Positions 5,914-13,801 of a DNA stretch of 14,225 nucleotides are shown piece by piece. The stretch is taken from NCBI GenBank assembly GCA_945860325.1, contig CAMARL010000031.1, positions 1-14,225 of the forward strand, in the 5' to 3' direction. Position 1 is the first letter of the stretch. The number at the start of each line of letters is the position of its first letter. This stretch comes from Spirosoma fluviale. Its GTDB lineage: Bacteria; Bacteroidota; Bacteroidia; Cytophagales; Spirosomataceae. The notes under the pieces were generated by a model, which did not search any database, had not been told where the DNA came from, and saw only the letters and a list, made by a program, of their open reading frames with translations. Position numbers and translations under genes: made by a program.

Positions 5914-7152
5914 TTATTTGGAATAAAAGCCCTCTTTAAGTTGCTTTTGAACTTTAGCAAAACACTCTGTTGTGTAACGTATATCCTCTAGCGTATGTGA
6001 GGATGTTGGTATGATCCTTAACATGATCTGTCCCTTCGGAACTACTGGATAAACAACTATGCTACAAAAAATTCCCATATTTTCTCTAAGGTCACGAACG
6101 AGTTTAGTTACGGCTTCAATGTCATAATCACCATGTAAAAATACGGGAGTTACTGGAGATTGTGTTTCGCCAATATCGAATCCTTTTTCTCTTAAGCCTT
6201 CTTGAAGCGCTTTTACATTCGCCCATAATTTTTCTCGTAATTCAGGATGCTTTTTTATTAATTCAAGTCGCTTCATTCCTCCAATAACAAAAGGCATTGG
6301 CAATGCTTTTGCATAGGTTTGCGACCTCATATTATATTTTAAATACATAATGATATCTTTTGGCGCTGCTACAAATGCTCCAATCGCTGCCATGGATTTC
6401 GCGAAAGTTGAAAAATATAGGTCAATTCCCTCAGTACAATTTAAAAATTCACCTACTCCACGTCCATTTTCTCCCATAGTTCCAAATCCATGCGCATCAT
6501 CTACTAACAATCTGAAATTAAAATCCTTTTTCATTTCGACGATTTTATCCAGCGCGCCCACTTTTCCCGACATTCCGAAGACTCCTTCCGTAATAACAAG
6601 TATTCCTCCCCCTGTTTCCTCAGTTCGCTTTTTTGCACGCTCTAAATTCGTTCTTAAAGAATCCATGTCGTTGTGATTAAACTTATAATAGGCACCCATT
6701 TTTGCTTTATGCAAACGAATACCATCGATCAAGCAAGCATGTGATTCTGCATCGTATACAATAATATCGCGATGATCTACCATACATTCTACAAGCGACA
6801 TCACTCCTTGATACCCATAATTAAGTAGGAAGCAGTCTTCCTTACCTACAAACTCAGCTAATTGCCTCTCAAATTCCTCGTGTTCATTGGTATTACCAGA
6901 CATCATTCTAGATCCCATAGGGTATGCTAGGCCGTATTTAGCTGCAGCATCAGCATCTGCTTTTCTTACTTCAGGGTGATTGGCAAGTCCTAAATAGTTA
7001 TTCAAAGACCAATTTAACATCTCCTTTCCCATGAAAGTCATTCTTGGGCCTAATTCGCCTGTTAATTTTGGGAAAGAAAAATAATGATGTGAATAATGTG
7101 CATGAGCGCCTATTGGCCCCATATTTTTTACTACTTTTTCGAAAATATCCAC
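5914..7152 (-). CDS. Alpha-oxoamine synthase (serine palmitoyltransferase or cysteate acyltransferase-like)
   Basis: A 412-residue pyridoxal-phosphate enzyme of fold type I, in the family of serine palmitoyltransferase, KBL, BioF and HemA. These condense an amino acid with an acyl thioester and release CO2. The Schiff-base lysine is K252 in FSTFAKS; H138 in AESHAC should stack on the cofactor, and VDDAHGFG (217-224) carries the cofactor-binding Asp and His. NNYLGLANHPEV (51-62) and SRMMSGNTNEHEEFERQLA (81-99) are family hallmarks, and MLRIIPTSSHTLEDI forms the C-terminal domain. In Bacteroidota this lineage includes enzymes making sphingolipid bases from serine and capnine-type sulfonolipids from cysteate. 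The substrate cannot be fixed by eye, but membrane lipid synthesis is the likely pathway. The start is GTG; it keeps the DIFE segment I associate with homologues, and the next ATG is 10 codons in. Upstream on the same strand is a -7 element (7193-7200). Confidence 0.88.
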   Translation of the reverse strand: MDIFEKVVKNMGPIGAHAHYSHHYFSFPKLTGELGPRMTFMGKEMLNWSLNNYLGLANHPEVRKADADAAAKYGLAYPMGSRMMSGNTNEHEEFERQLAEFVGKEDCFLLNYGYQGVMSLVECMVDHRDIIVYDAESHACLIDGIRLHKAKMGAYYKFNHNDMDSLRTNLERAKKRTEETGGGILVITEGVFGMSGKVGALDKIVEMKKDFNFRLLVDDAHGFGTMGENGRGVGEFLNCTEGIDLYFSTFAKSMAAIGAFVAAPKDIIMYLKYNMRSQTYAKALPMPFVIGGMKRLELIKKHPELREKLWANVKALQEGLREKGFDIGETQSPVTPVFLHGDYDIEAVTKLVRDLRENMGIFCSIVVYPVVPKGQIMLRIIPTSSHTLEDIRYTTECFAKVQKQLKEGFYSK

Positions 7153-7192
7153 TTTATTAATTCGTTTTAATTAAATAATCTTGTATTAATTA

Positions 7193-7200
7193 CAAAGTTA
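7193..7200 (-). promoter_or_regulatory. Candidate -7 element for the oxoamine synthase gene
   Basis: Read on the minus strand this is TAACTTTG, a full match to TAnnTTTG, about 41 bp before the GTG start. No TTTG lies 19-20 bp further upstream, so only half of the promoter is recognisable. It sits in the 134-bp gap shared with the divergent gamma-glutamyltransferase gene, for which I find no convincing promoter. Confidence 0.4.
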
Positions 7201-7286
7201 AATTTATTTTTTAAACCCTCTTATATTTAATACGTTCATTAGCTATTTTTCTGTTAATTTCGTGAAAATATTCACAAGTTTACGAT

Positions 7287-8984
7287 ATGAAATTTAATTT
7301 ATTTATTTTTTTATGTGCCTTGATTACTTCCAATGCACTTTATTCCCAAAGTACGATTAAACCCTTAGTCGAATCTAAAAAAGGAATGGTGGTTACTACA
7401 CATCCTTTAGCTACAGAAATCGGACTGTCCATTTTGAAAAAGGGAGGGAACGCCATTGACGCTGCCATTGCCGTAAATTTTGCTTTAGCGGTTTGTCATC
7501 CATCTGCTGGAAATATTGGTGGAGGTGGTTTTTTGGTCTATCGTAATGCCAAAGGAAAAGTTTTTGCTTTAGATTATAGGGAAAAAGCTCCTTTAGCAAG
7601 CTCAAAAGATATGTACTTAGATGCATCTGGCAATGTAATTCCTGAAAAAAGTTTAATTGGCGTATTTTCAGTTGGGGTTCCAGGAACTGTGGCAGGGATG
7701 GATGAAATGCATCGCAAATTTGGTTCATTGCCTTGGAAAGAACTGATTCAGCCTGCTATCGACATCGCTAGGAATGGTCACTCACTCACCTTTAAAGAAG
7801 CTAGAGGCCTAAATACGAATAAGTCCGATTTTATAAAAGAAAATAAAGGGAATTCTTATTTGATTAATCCGAATCATATGGATTGGAAAAAGGATGATAT
7901 CTTAATGCAGGAAGATTTAGCAAATACTCTGGAACGAATTTTGCGTGATAAATCAAAAGGATTTTATCAAGGGAAAACAGCAGAGCTTATTATAAGTGAA
8001 ATGAAACGTCTAAATGGCATTATTATACAGAAAGATTTGAATGGCTACAAGCCTGTTTGGCGCAAACCAATCGTTCAATCCTATAAAAATTTCCAAGTAA
8101 TAGGAATGCCGCCGCCCTCCAGTGGGGGAATAGCTTTGGCCCAATTAATGGGAATGGTGCAGAAATATCCATTGAGTAAATGGGGGGCTAGCTCTGATTC
8201 TACGGTTCAATTAATGATCGAGGCTGAAAGAAGAGTATTTGCAGACCGAGCAAAATGGCTAGGGGATCCTGATTTTGTTCAAGTACCCATCGGGCCCTTA
8301 TTAGATTCTACTTACATTAAAAATAGAATTAGTTCGATCAATTTCGCAAAGGCGTCTTTAAGTTCAGACATTTCTGCAGGTCAATTTACTGGCTATGAAA
8401 GTCCTGAAACGACTCACTATTCTATTGTAGACGCTGCAGGTAATGCGGTGTCGATTACAACAACTTTAAATAATTCATTTGGTAGCAAAGTTTTTGTCGG
8501 AGGAGCTGGATTTCTTTTAAACGATGAAATGGATGATTTTTCGGCGAAAGCGGGAGCTCCCAATAGTTATGGTTTAGTTGGATCTAAAGCCAATGAAATT
8601 CAACCCAAGAAAAGAATGCTTTCAAGTATGACGCCAACCATCATCACTGAAAAGGGTCAATTGAAAATGGTTGTGGGAACTCCAGGGGGCTCTACGATTA
8701 TTACGACCGTTTTTCAGGTGGTGCTTAATGCATTGGAATTTGGAATGAATATGCAGCAGGCCGTAGAGTATCCTCGTTTTCACCAACAATGGAAACCTGA
8801 ACAAACTCGGATAGAGCCTAATCGATTATCAACCATTCAAATGGAACGATTAAAACAGAAGGGCTATGAATTTTCTAATTCTACATCTATAGGTCTCGTA
8901 GATGGAATTTTAGTAATGCCATCTGGTAAACTTCAGGGAGGTGCCGATTCACGTGGTGATGACACCGCTTTGGGTCTTGATTGA
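7287..8984 (+). CDS. ggt: Gamma-glutamyltransferase, periplasmic
   Basis: A 565-residue enzyme of normal length. It hydrolyses glutathione and other gamma-glutamyl compounds or transfers the glutamyl group to amino acids and peptides, usually in the periplasm. A signal peptide is evident (residues 1 to about 20, hydrophobic core FLCALITSNAL). The precursor cuts itself before the nucleophilic threonine to form large and small subunits; the site is T375 in PETTHYSIVD, equivalent to E. coli T391. R98 in DYREKAP matches the residue that binds the glutamyl carboxylate. NNSFGSKVFVGGAGFLLNDEMDDF (about 395-418) and GTPGGSTI (464-471, oxyanion region) are intact, and the C-terminus ends SRGDDTALGLD. 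All features required for maturation are present, so it should be active. It is convergent with the VIT1-like gene: its stop at 8982-8984 is one base from that gene's stop, with no hairpin terminator. Confidence 0.96.
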   Translation: MKFNLFIFLCALITSNALYSQSTIKPLVESKKGMVVTTHPLATEIGLSILKKGGNAIDAAIAVNFALAVCHPSAGNIGGGGFLVYRNAKGKVFALDYREKAPLASSKDMYLDASGNVIPEKSLIGVFSVGVPGTVAGMDEMHRKFGSLPWKELIQPAIDIARNGHSLTFKEARGLNTNKSDFIKENKGNSYLINPNHMDWKKDDILMQEDLANTLERILRDKSKGFYQGKTAELIISEMKRLNGIIIQKDLNGYKPVWRKPIVQSYKNFQVIGMPPPSSGGIALAQLMGMVQKYPLSKWGASSDSTVQLMIEAERRVFADRAKWLGDPDFVQVPIGPLLDSTYIKNRISSINFAKASLSSDISAGQFTGYESPETTHYSIVDAAGNAVSITTTLNNSFGSKVFVGGAGFLLNDEMDDFSAKAGAPNSYGLVGSKANEIQPKKRMLSSMTPTIITEKGQLKMVVGTPGGSTIITTVFQVVLNALEFGMNMQQAVEYPRFHQQWKPEQTRIEPNRLSTIQMERLKQKGYEFSNSTSIGLVDGILVMPSGKLQGGADSRGDDTALGLD

Positions 8985-8985
8985 T

Positions 8986-9687
8986 TTATTGAAATAAGGT
9001 AGCTACAAAATATGCTGCTGCTGCTGCCGCCGCACCTATTGAGGCAACTTTCAAGGATCCTATCCATGGATTTTGATCCGTTACTTTACTTTTGAAATAC
9101 CCAAAAATCAATAAGGCCAACAATGTTATTTCTGCCGAATATAAGAGACCAGACTTGGGATCATCTACATAAAAATAGGGTACAAGGGGGACAAATCCCC
9201 CCACTATATATGAAATACCTATAGTCAGTGCCGAGTTTCTAGCTCTATTAGGATTTGGTTTTTCTAAGCCTAATTCAAAGCGCATCATAAAATCGACCCA
9301 TTTGTCCTTATCTTTTGAAATAGCTTCTACGACTATTTCTTGCGCTTCTGGTGTCAAGCCATAGCTTTCAAATACTTCTCTGATTTCTTCTTTTTCCTTC
9401 TCAGGAACACGTTCCACTTCTTCATATTCACGCTTTAATTCGGCTTCATAATGCTCCTGTTCCGTTTGTCCAGCCAGATATCCACCTAATCCCATTGCGA
9501 TAGAACCTGCAACAATCTCTGCTATTCCTGCTGTGGTGACAATGGACGATGAGGCTACTGCACCTGAAAGTCCAGCTGCCAATGCAAAAGGAACAGTTAA
9601 GCCATCTGACATGCCAATTACTATGTCAGTGATAAAATCAGAGCTCTTTAAATGCTTTTCATGTAAATGGTGATCAGGTCCGTTCAT
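8986..9687 (-). CDS. VIT1/CCC1 family iron/manganese transporter
   Basis: A 233-residue membrane protein of the vacuolar iron transporter family, whose members export Fe2+ or Mn2+ from the cytosol. TM1 contains DIVIGMSDGLTVPFALAAGLSG (21-42), with the acidic residue D28 expected in the ion path. TM2 covers about 48-72 and ends in GGYLAGQTEQEHY. A glutamate-rich helical stretch (about 74-130) corresponds to the cytosolic metal-binding domain between TM2 and TM3, where Glu residues bind metal in studied homologues. TM3-TM5 lie at about 150-172, 181-198 and 211-231. The last helix holds seven consecutive alanines encoded by a GCA/GCG run (9013-9033). An early His-rich segment (HHLHEKH, 6-12) may add metal contacts. 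It follows the peptide transporter gene by 9 bp, so the two are probably co-transcribed. Confidence 0.88.
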   Translation of the reverse strand: MNGPDHHLHEKHLKSSDFITDIVIGMSDGLTVPFALAAGLSGAVASSSIVTTAGIAEIVAGSIAMGLGGYLAGQTEQEHYEAELKREYEEVERVPEKEKEEIREVFESYGLTPEAQEIVVEAISKDKDKWVDFMMRFELGLEKPNPNRARNSALTIGISYIVGGFVPLVPYFYVDDPKSGLLYSAEITLLALLIFGYFKSKVTDQNPWIGSLKVASIGAAAAAAAYFVATLFQ

Positions 9688-9696
9688 GTCAATTGT

Positions 9697-11304
9697 TTAT
9701 CTGATGCCATGCATCATTTTTTTAAGTGGCCCACTGGCTAAAATATATAATAATATGGATGCTATTCCCGCCATGATGACAAAAAGCATAAAGAAATCAT
9801 ACAGATTTTTTATTTCCATGCCTAAAAAACTTGGAAATTGACCTGATGCGATTGCATTTACTGGTGGCAATAAAGCCCCTAAGGTTCCTGCTAACGCATA
9901 ACCGGCTGCATTTGCTAAAAACCAAACCCCCATTAACAAAGACGAAAATCGTTTAGGAGCAAGCTTTGCCACTAAAGATAATCCGATAGGGGAAAGGCAC
10001 AATTCACCCATGGTGTGAAATAAATACATAATGAATAACCAAGCCACGCCAAGTTTCTGCGAACCTAAATCTTTGACTTGAATCGCAATAATAAAGTACC
10101 CAAGGGCCAATAACATAAGTCCAATGGCCTGCTTTGCAGGAGAATTAGGCTCGATGCCTCTTTTCTGCATCCATATCCAAAACCAGCTGAACGGAAAGGC
10201 CAACAAAATAATAAAAAAAGAATTAGCGTTTTGAACGGAGCTAGGTGGTAGTTCAATTCCGAAGAAATTCAAATCAGTTTGTTGGTCTGCAATAAATGTC
10301 AAGGAAGATCCCGCTTGTTCGTAAGCCGACCAAAAGAAGATGACAAAAAAAGAAATAATATACATGACATAAATTCGCTGACGCTCAATGCTCGTCAAAG
10401 TTTTGTCTGTCATAATTAAAAATGCTAAACTAATTCCAGCCGAGTAAATGACCGGATAAACCCAGTCTTTGATTGGATTTGCTATTTCTGATAGAAACAA
10501 CAAATGGAATAGATAGACTAATGAAGTGAATATTAAAAGAGTAATGCCAATCGATTTATTTGTAAAATCTGCTTTATCCGCCTCTTCTTCAGAATCTTGT
10601 GCTTTATTGAAATCTGGAGCTAAGCCCACGGCCTGGCCATCCGGTTTTAATAAATATTTGTTTTTCAAAAAATAAAAAGTGATGGTTCCAATCATCATTG
10701 CGCAGCCGGTAGCTAAAAAGCCCCATTTAAATGCATCTAGATTTCTTACACCATCTACCTTAACGTCTCCTAACCAGGGGCATATCATCATGCCCAACAA
10801 TGCACCCGTATTGATCCCCATATAAAAAATCGTAAAAGCAGCATCTAGACGGCTATCACCCTTAGCATATAACTGTCCTACCATCGACGAAATGTTTGGC
10901 TTGAAAAATCCATTTCCTAGGATTAAAAATAATAAGCCTGACCACATGAATATGTTAGCGGTTTCCACTCCCTCCATAAATGTACTCGCTGAGCCAAATA
11001 GTAATAGTTGGCCTATAGCCATCGTGATACCACCCAAAATAATGCAATTTCGATTTCCTAAATATCGATCTGACACATATCCACCCAACATCGTAGTTAG
11101 GTAACTTAACCCTAAAAATCCCCCATAAATGATGGATGCTTCGTTTTGCTTATAGGCAAGGGCATTGACTAAAAATAAAGAAAGTAAGGCACGCATTCCG
11201 TAAAAATTGAAGCGCTCCCACATTTCCGTACTATATAGTACATAAAGCCCTTTAGGATGCGAAGAAGTATTTTGATTCATAGGATGCTGATCTATTTTGG
11301 CCAC
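9697..11304 (-). CDS. POT/PTR family proton-coupled peptide transporter
   Basis: A 535-residue major facilitator protein with about 12-14 hydrophobic helices, typical of proton-dependent oligopeptide transporters that import di- and tripeptides. The proton-coupling motif ExxERF is E27-M-W-E30-R31-F32, followed by YG. The GGYVSDRYLGNRNCI segment (74-88) is the MFS loop 2-3 motif. GNGFFKPNISSMVGQLY (130-146) and the PTR2 signature FYMGINTGALLG (160-171) are both present. GELCLSPIGLSLVAKLAP marks the C-terminal half. The extended frame begins with GTG at 11304; ATG at 11280, 8 codons in, leaves MNQNTSSHPKGLYVL, which fits homologue starts as well, so the true start is open. A -7 element at 11345-11352 could drive it. 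It probably forms an operon with the VIT1-like gene. Together with the nearby gamma-glutamyltransferase it suggests peptide scavenging. Confidence 0.93.
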   Translation of the reverse strand: MAKIDQHPMNQNTSSHPKGLYVLYSTEMWERFNFYGMRALLSLFLVNALAYKQNEASIIYGGFLGLSYLTTMLGGYVSDRYLGNRNCIILGGITMAIGQLLLFGSASTFMEGVETANIFMWSGLLFLILGNGFFKPNISSMVGQLYAKGDSRLDAAFTIFYMGINTGALLGMMICPWLGDVKVDGVRNLDAFKWGFLATGCAMMIGTITFYFLKNKYLLKPDGQAVGLAPDFNKAQDSEEEADKADFTNKSIGITLLIFTSLVYLFHLLFLSEIANPIKDWVYPVIYSAGISLAFLIMTDKTLTSIERQRIYVMYIISFFVIFFWSAYEQAGSSLTFIADQQTDLNFFGIELPPSSVQNANSFFIILLAFPFSWFWIWMQKRGIEPNSPAKQAIGLMLLALGYFIIAIQVKDLGSQKLGVAWLFIMYLFHTMGELCLSPIGLSLVAKLAPKRFSSLLMGVWFLANAAGYALAGTLGALLPPVNAIASGQFPSFLGMEIKNLYDFFMLFVIMAGIASILLYILASGPLKKMMHGIR

Positions 11305-11344
11305 AATATAGGTAGATAATTTAGTTTTTATATTTTTTGAATTC

Positions 11345-11352
11345 CAAATTTA
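11345..11352 (-). promoter_or_regulatory. Candidate -7 element for the peptide transporter operon
   Basis: On the minus strand this reads TAAATTTG, a full match to TAnnTTTG, about 40 bp before the GTG start and 65 bp before the alternative ATG. No TTTG is found at the expected -33 position. It lies in the 150-bp gap shared with parA, where the best parA candidate is the weaker TAATATTG at 11411-11418. Confidence 0.4.
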
Positions 11353-11454
11353 ATTTTAAATATTGATTTTATTGAGCTGGAATTTAATCAAAGATGTGAA
11401 ACCTTTTTTGTAATATTGTCGCTTGGATTAGACAAAAGAAAAATTTAGATTTTT

Positions 11455-12234
11455 ATGGGTAAAATCATAGCAATAGCGAATCAAAAGGGTGGGGTAGGGA
11501 AAACAACTACTGCGATTAATTTAGCAGCTAGCCTAGCCGCCTTAGATTTAAAAACATTGCTCATTGACGCTGATCCACAAGCAAACTCAACCTCCGGATT
11601 GGGTTTTAATCCGAAAGAAATTTCTCAAAGTATTTACGAATGTATGGTTGGGATTTCATTGGTAAAAGACACTATTCTTCCTACCGAAGTGCCTTTTTTA
11701 GATATTATTCCTTCTCATATAGATTTAGTTGGCGCTGAAATTGAAATGATTAATTTGACAAATCGGGAGGGTAAAATGAAAGAAGCTTTAAAGGAAATTA
11801 AAGATGACTATGATTTTATTATTATGGATTGCTCTCCTTCCTTGGGATTAATTACTATTAACAGCTTAACGGCTGCTGATTCAGTGATTATTCCCGTCCA
11901 ATGTGAATATTATGCTTTAGAAGGCTTGGGGAAATTATTAAATACGATTAAGATTATACAAAGTCGATTAAATACGCAATTGCTTATCGAGGGGATTTTA
12001 TTAACCATGTATGATTTGAGGTTACGTTTATCGAATCAAGTGGTTAATGAGGTGAATTCTCATTTTAAAAATATGGTTTTTGAGACGATTATACCTAGAA
12101 ATATCCGTTTATCGGAGTCTCCAAGTTATGGGATTCCTGCCATTTTGCATGATGCAGAAAGTAAAGGAGCTATCAGTTATTTAAATCTCGCTAAAGAAAT
12201 TGTGCGTAAAAATGGGCTTTTATTGGAGATATAA
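11455..12234 (+). CDS. parA: Chromosome partitioning ATPase ParA (Soj)
   Basis: A 259-residue chromosomal ParA/Soj-type ATPase without an N-terminal DNA-binding extension. It forms ATP-dependent dimers on the nucleoid that move ParB-parS complexes and so segregate the origin region. The deviant Walker A motif KGGVGKTT is at 11-18, with K11 as the signature lysine. Walker A' LLIDADPQANST is at 35-46 and Walker B FIIMDCSPSLG at 121-131. PVQCEYYALEGL (147-158) and ETIIPRNIRLSESPSYG (210-226) are typical of chromosomal Soj. It is followed after 12 bp by parB, with dnaA about 7.6 kb away, which fits an origin-proximal location. The ATG start is preceded by A/T-rich sequence without a Shine-Dalgarno. 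Confidence 0.97.
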   Translation: MGKIIAIANQKGGVGKTTTAINLAASLAALDLKTLLIDADPQANSTSGLGFNPKEISQSIYECMVGISLVKDTILPTEVPFLDIIPSHIDLVGAEIEMINLTNREGKMKEALKEIKDDYDFIIMDCSPSLGLITINSLTAADSVIIPVQCEYYALEGLGKLLNTIKIIQSRLNTQLLIEGILLTMYDLRLRLSNQVVNEVNSHFKNMVFETIIPRNIRLSESPSYGIPAILHDAESKGAISYLNLAKEIVRKNGLLLEI

Positions 12235-12246
12235 TTTTTTAATGTA

Positions 12247-13164
12247 ATGAGTAAACAAGAGTCAAATTTGAAGAAGAGAACTGGATTAGGTAGGGGATTA
12301 GGGGCATTATTAGAGGATTCTGATAAGTTACAAGCTAAAGGTTTGCATGCATCTGATTATGCCGGAAGTCTTGATTCTGTTAATTTGATGGAAGAAATTG
12401 CGCTAGATTGTATTGAGACTAATCCATTTCAACCTCGTGAACATTTTGAAGTAGAGGCATTAAATGAATTAGCTGAGTCCATACGAGTTCAAGGAATTAT
12501 TCAACCGATCACGGTTAGAAAAATTGCCCCACGTAAATTCCAATTAATTTCTGGCGAAAGAAGGTTCCAAGCCTCTAAATTAGCGGGTTTGACTCGAATT
12601 CCTGCCTATGTCCGGATGGCGGATGATCAGCAAATGATCGAGTTAGCTTTGATTGAAAATATACAAAGGGAAAATTTAAATGCCATTGAGATTGCCCTTT
12701 CCTATAAAAGATTAATGGAGGAATGTAATTTAAAGCAGGAGGATTTGGGTGCTCGTGTGGGTAAAAACAGATCTACCGTAACTAATTATATTCGTTTGCT
12801 TAAATTACCTGCGCACATTCAAGTCGCGATTCGTGATAATAAGATATCGATGGGGCATGCTCGGTCATTAATCTCATTGGAAAATGCTGAGATTCAAAAT
12901 ACCCTATTTTTAAAAACGATATCAGAAGAATGGTCAGTAAGGAAATTGGAGGACGCTGTTAGGCAATCTTCACATAATGAAGTCAACCCCGTCGATAAGT
13001 CAGAGGTTAACGTAGACCAAATGCGCTCATGGCAAGCTAATTTATCTAGTATATTAAAATTACCTGTCAGTTTAAAAATGAATGACGATGGCAAGGGTGA
13101 ATTGAAGGTATCATTTAAGTCTAAAGAGGAACTTGAAAAGCTGATTTCATTTGTTCAAAAATAG
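12247..13164 (+). CDS. parB: Chromosome partitioning protein ParB (Spo0J), CTPase and parS-binding
   Basis: A 305-residue ParB/Spo0J protein of usual length. It binds parS sites, hydrolyses CTP, clamps onto and spreads along DNA, and interacts with ParA. The basic GLGRGLGALL start (13-22) is the region that activates ParA in homologues. The N-terminal CTP-binding domain (about 50-145) has NPFQPR (59-64), the GERRFQA motif (103-109) and ENIQREN (137-143), all required for CTP use. A helix-turn-helix parS-binding domain follows (about 160-210, with QEDLGARVGKNRSTVTNYIRLLKLP). The C-terminal dimerisation domain runs from about 255 to 305. It is 12 bp downstream of parA and 4 bp upstream of the DUF5683 gene, so it is translated within the operon. 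No parS palindrome is found in this window, so its target lies elsewhere or has a form I do not recognise. Confidence 0.97.
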   Translation: MSKQESNLKKRTGLGRGLGALLEDSDKLQAKGLHASDYAGSLDSVNLMEEIALDCIETNPFQPREHFEVEALNELAESIRVQGIIQPITVRKIAPRKFQLISGERRFQASKLAGLTRIPAYVRMADDQQMIELALIENIQRENLNAIEIALSYKRLMEECNLKQEDLGARVGKNRSTVTNYIRLLKLPAHIQVAIRDNKISMGHARSLISLENAEIQNTLFLKTISEEWSVRKLEDAVRQSSHNEVNPVDKSEVNVDQMRSWQANLSSILKLPVSLKMNDDGKGELKVSFKSKEELEKLISFVQK

Positions 13165-13168
13165 CCTA

Positions 13169-13801
13169 ATGGGTTTTAAAGCATATTTTCAGGTAATTTT
13201 GATGAGCCTATTTTTTTCGCTCAATATGCAAGGAAACGTAATAGATACCTTACGTATTAAATCGGATTCTATCTCCGTCCAATTACCCCAAATAAATAAA
13301 ATAATTCCTAGGGTGAGTACATTGCATTCCTTGATGATTCCTGGTTGGGGGCAAATAAATAATCGGCAATATTGGAAATTGCCCTTGGTGGCCGGTGCAT
13401 TTATTACTTTAGGCTTGATTGCCAATTTCAATCACGAGCGCTACATGAAATACCGGGATTTTTATTACATCGTTTCACCTCATACGGAAGATCCTTCCTA
13501 TGTGCCACCGTCCACAGTTGCTGTTCCTTATGAAGATGGGGTGATAAGAGATTTGGATGTCAATCAATTAAAGCGCCTGAATGATGGATTTAGACGAAAT
13601 AGAGATTATACTTTTATAGGGATTGCGGTGGCCTGGGCATTTAATGTGGTTGATGCCAATGTAAGTGCTCATTTGAAGACTTTTGATGTATCTGATGATA
13701 TAAGTTTAAAGATTAAACCTAATTTTGAATTTGATCCTATTTCGAAAGGAATGTTTTCTAGTGTATCTTTGACTTTTAATTTTAAAAATCGATTGCGATG
13801 A
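13169..13801 (+). CDS. DUF5683 domain-containing membrane or exported protein
   Basis: A 210-residue protein of unknown biochemical role, found next to parB in many Bacteroidota genomes. It starts with a hydrophobic signal-like segment (about 6-18), so it is probably exported or anchored in the membrane. The DUF5683 hallmarks are LHSLMIPGWGQINNRQYWKLP (about 52-72), followed by a hydrophobic helix (73-87). RRNRDYTFIGIAVAWAFNVVDANVSAHL (142-169) is a second, helical stretch, and SDDISLKIKP (175-184) precedes beta strands. I chose ATG at 13169, four bases after the parB stop. A longer frame from TTG at 13151 overlaps the end of parB and adds only six residues ahead of the signal segment. The stop overlaps the dapB start as ATGA (13798-13801), showing translational coupling. 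Its conserved position suggests an envelope or division-linked role, but that is only an inference. Confidence 0.85.
   Translation: MGFKAYFQVILMSLFFSLNMQGNVIDTLRIKSDSISVQLPQINKIIPRVSTLHSLMIPGWGQINNRQYWKLPLVAGAFITLGLIANFNHERYMKYRDFYYIVSPHTEDPSYVPPSTVAVPYEDGVIRDLDVNQLKRLNDGFRRNRDYTFIGIAVAWAFNVVDANVSAHLKTFDVSDDISLKIKPNFEFDPISKGMFSSVSLTFNFKNRLR

Noticed and set aside
7411..7728. Opposite-strand 105-codon frame within ggt
   Set aside because: It overlaps the strongly conserved N-terminal half of gamma-glutamyltransferase and encodes no recognisable protein.
8949..8964. CACGTG core inside ggt resembling the centre of a parS site
   Set aside because: Only the central TTCACGTG matches; the outer half-site bases do not form the required palindrome, and it lies in conserved coding sequence for the SRGDDTALGLD end.
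9403..9414. GGAAC-AC-GTTCC inverted repeat as a possible parS
   Set aside because: The centre is not CACGTG and the site is within the VIT1-like coding sequence; probably coincidence.
10892..11104. Plus-strand 70-codon frame within the peptide transporter gene
   Set aside because: Antisense shadow of conserved transporter helices.
13151..13168. TTG start giving a six-residue longer DUF5683 protein
   Set aside because: It overlaps the end of parB, and the ATG at 13169 gives a cleaner signal-like N-terminus and normal operon spacing.
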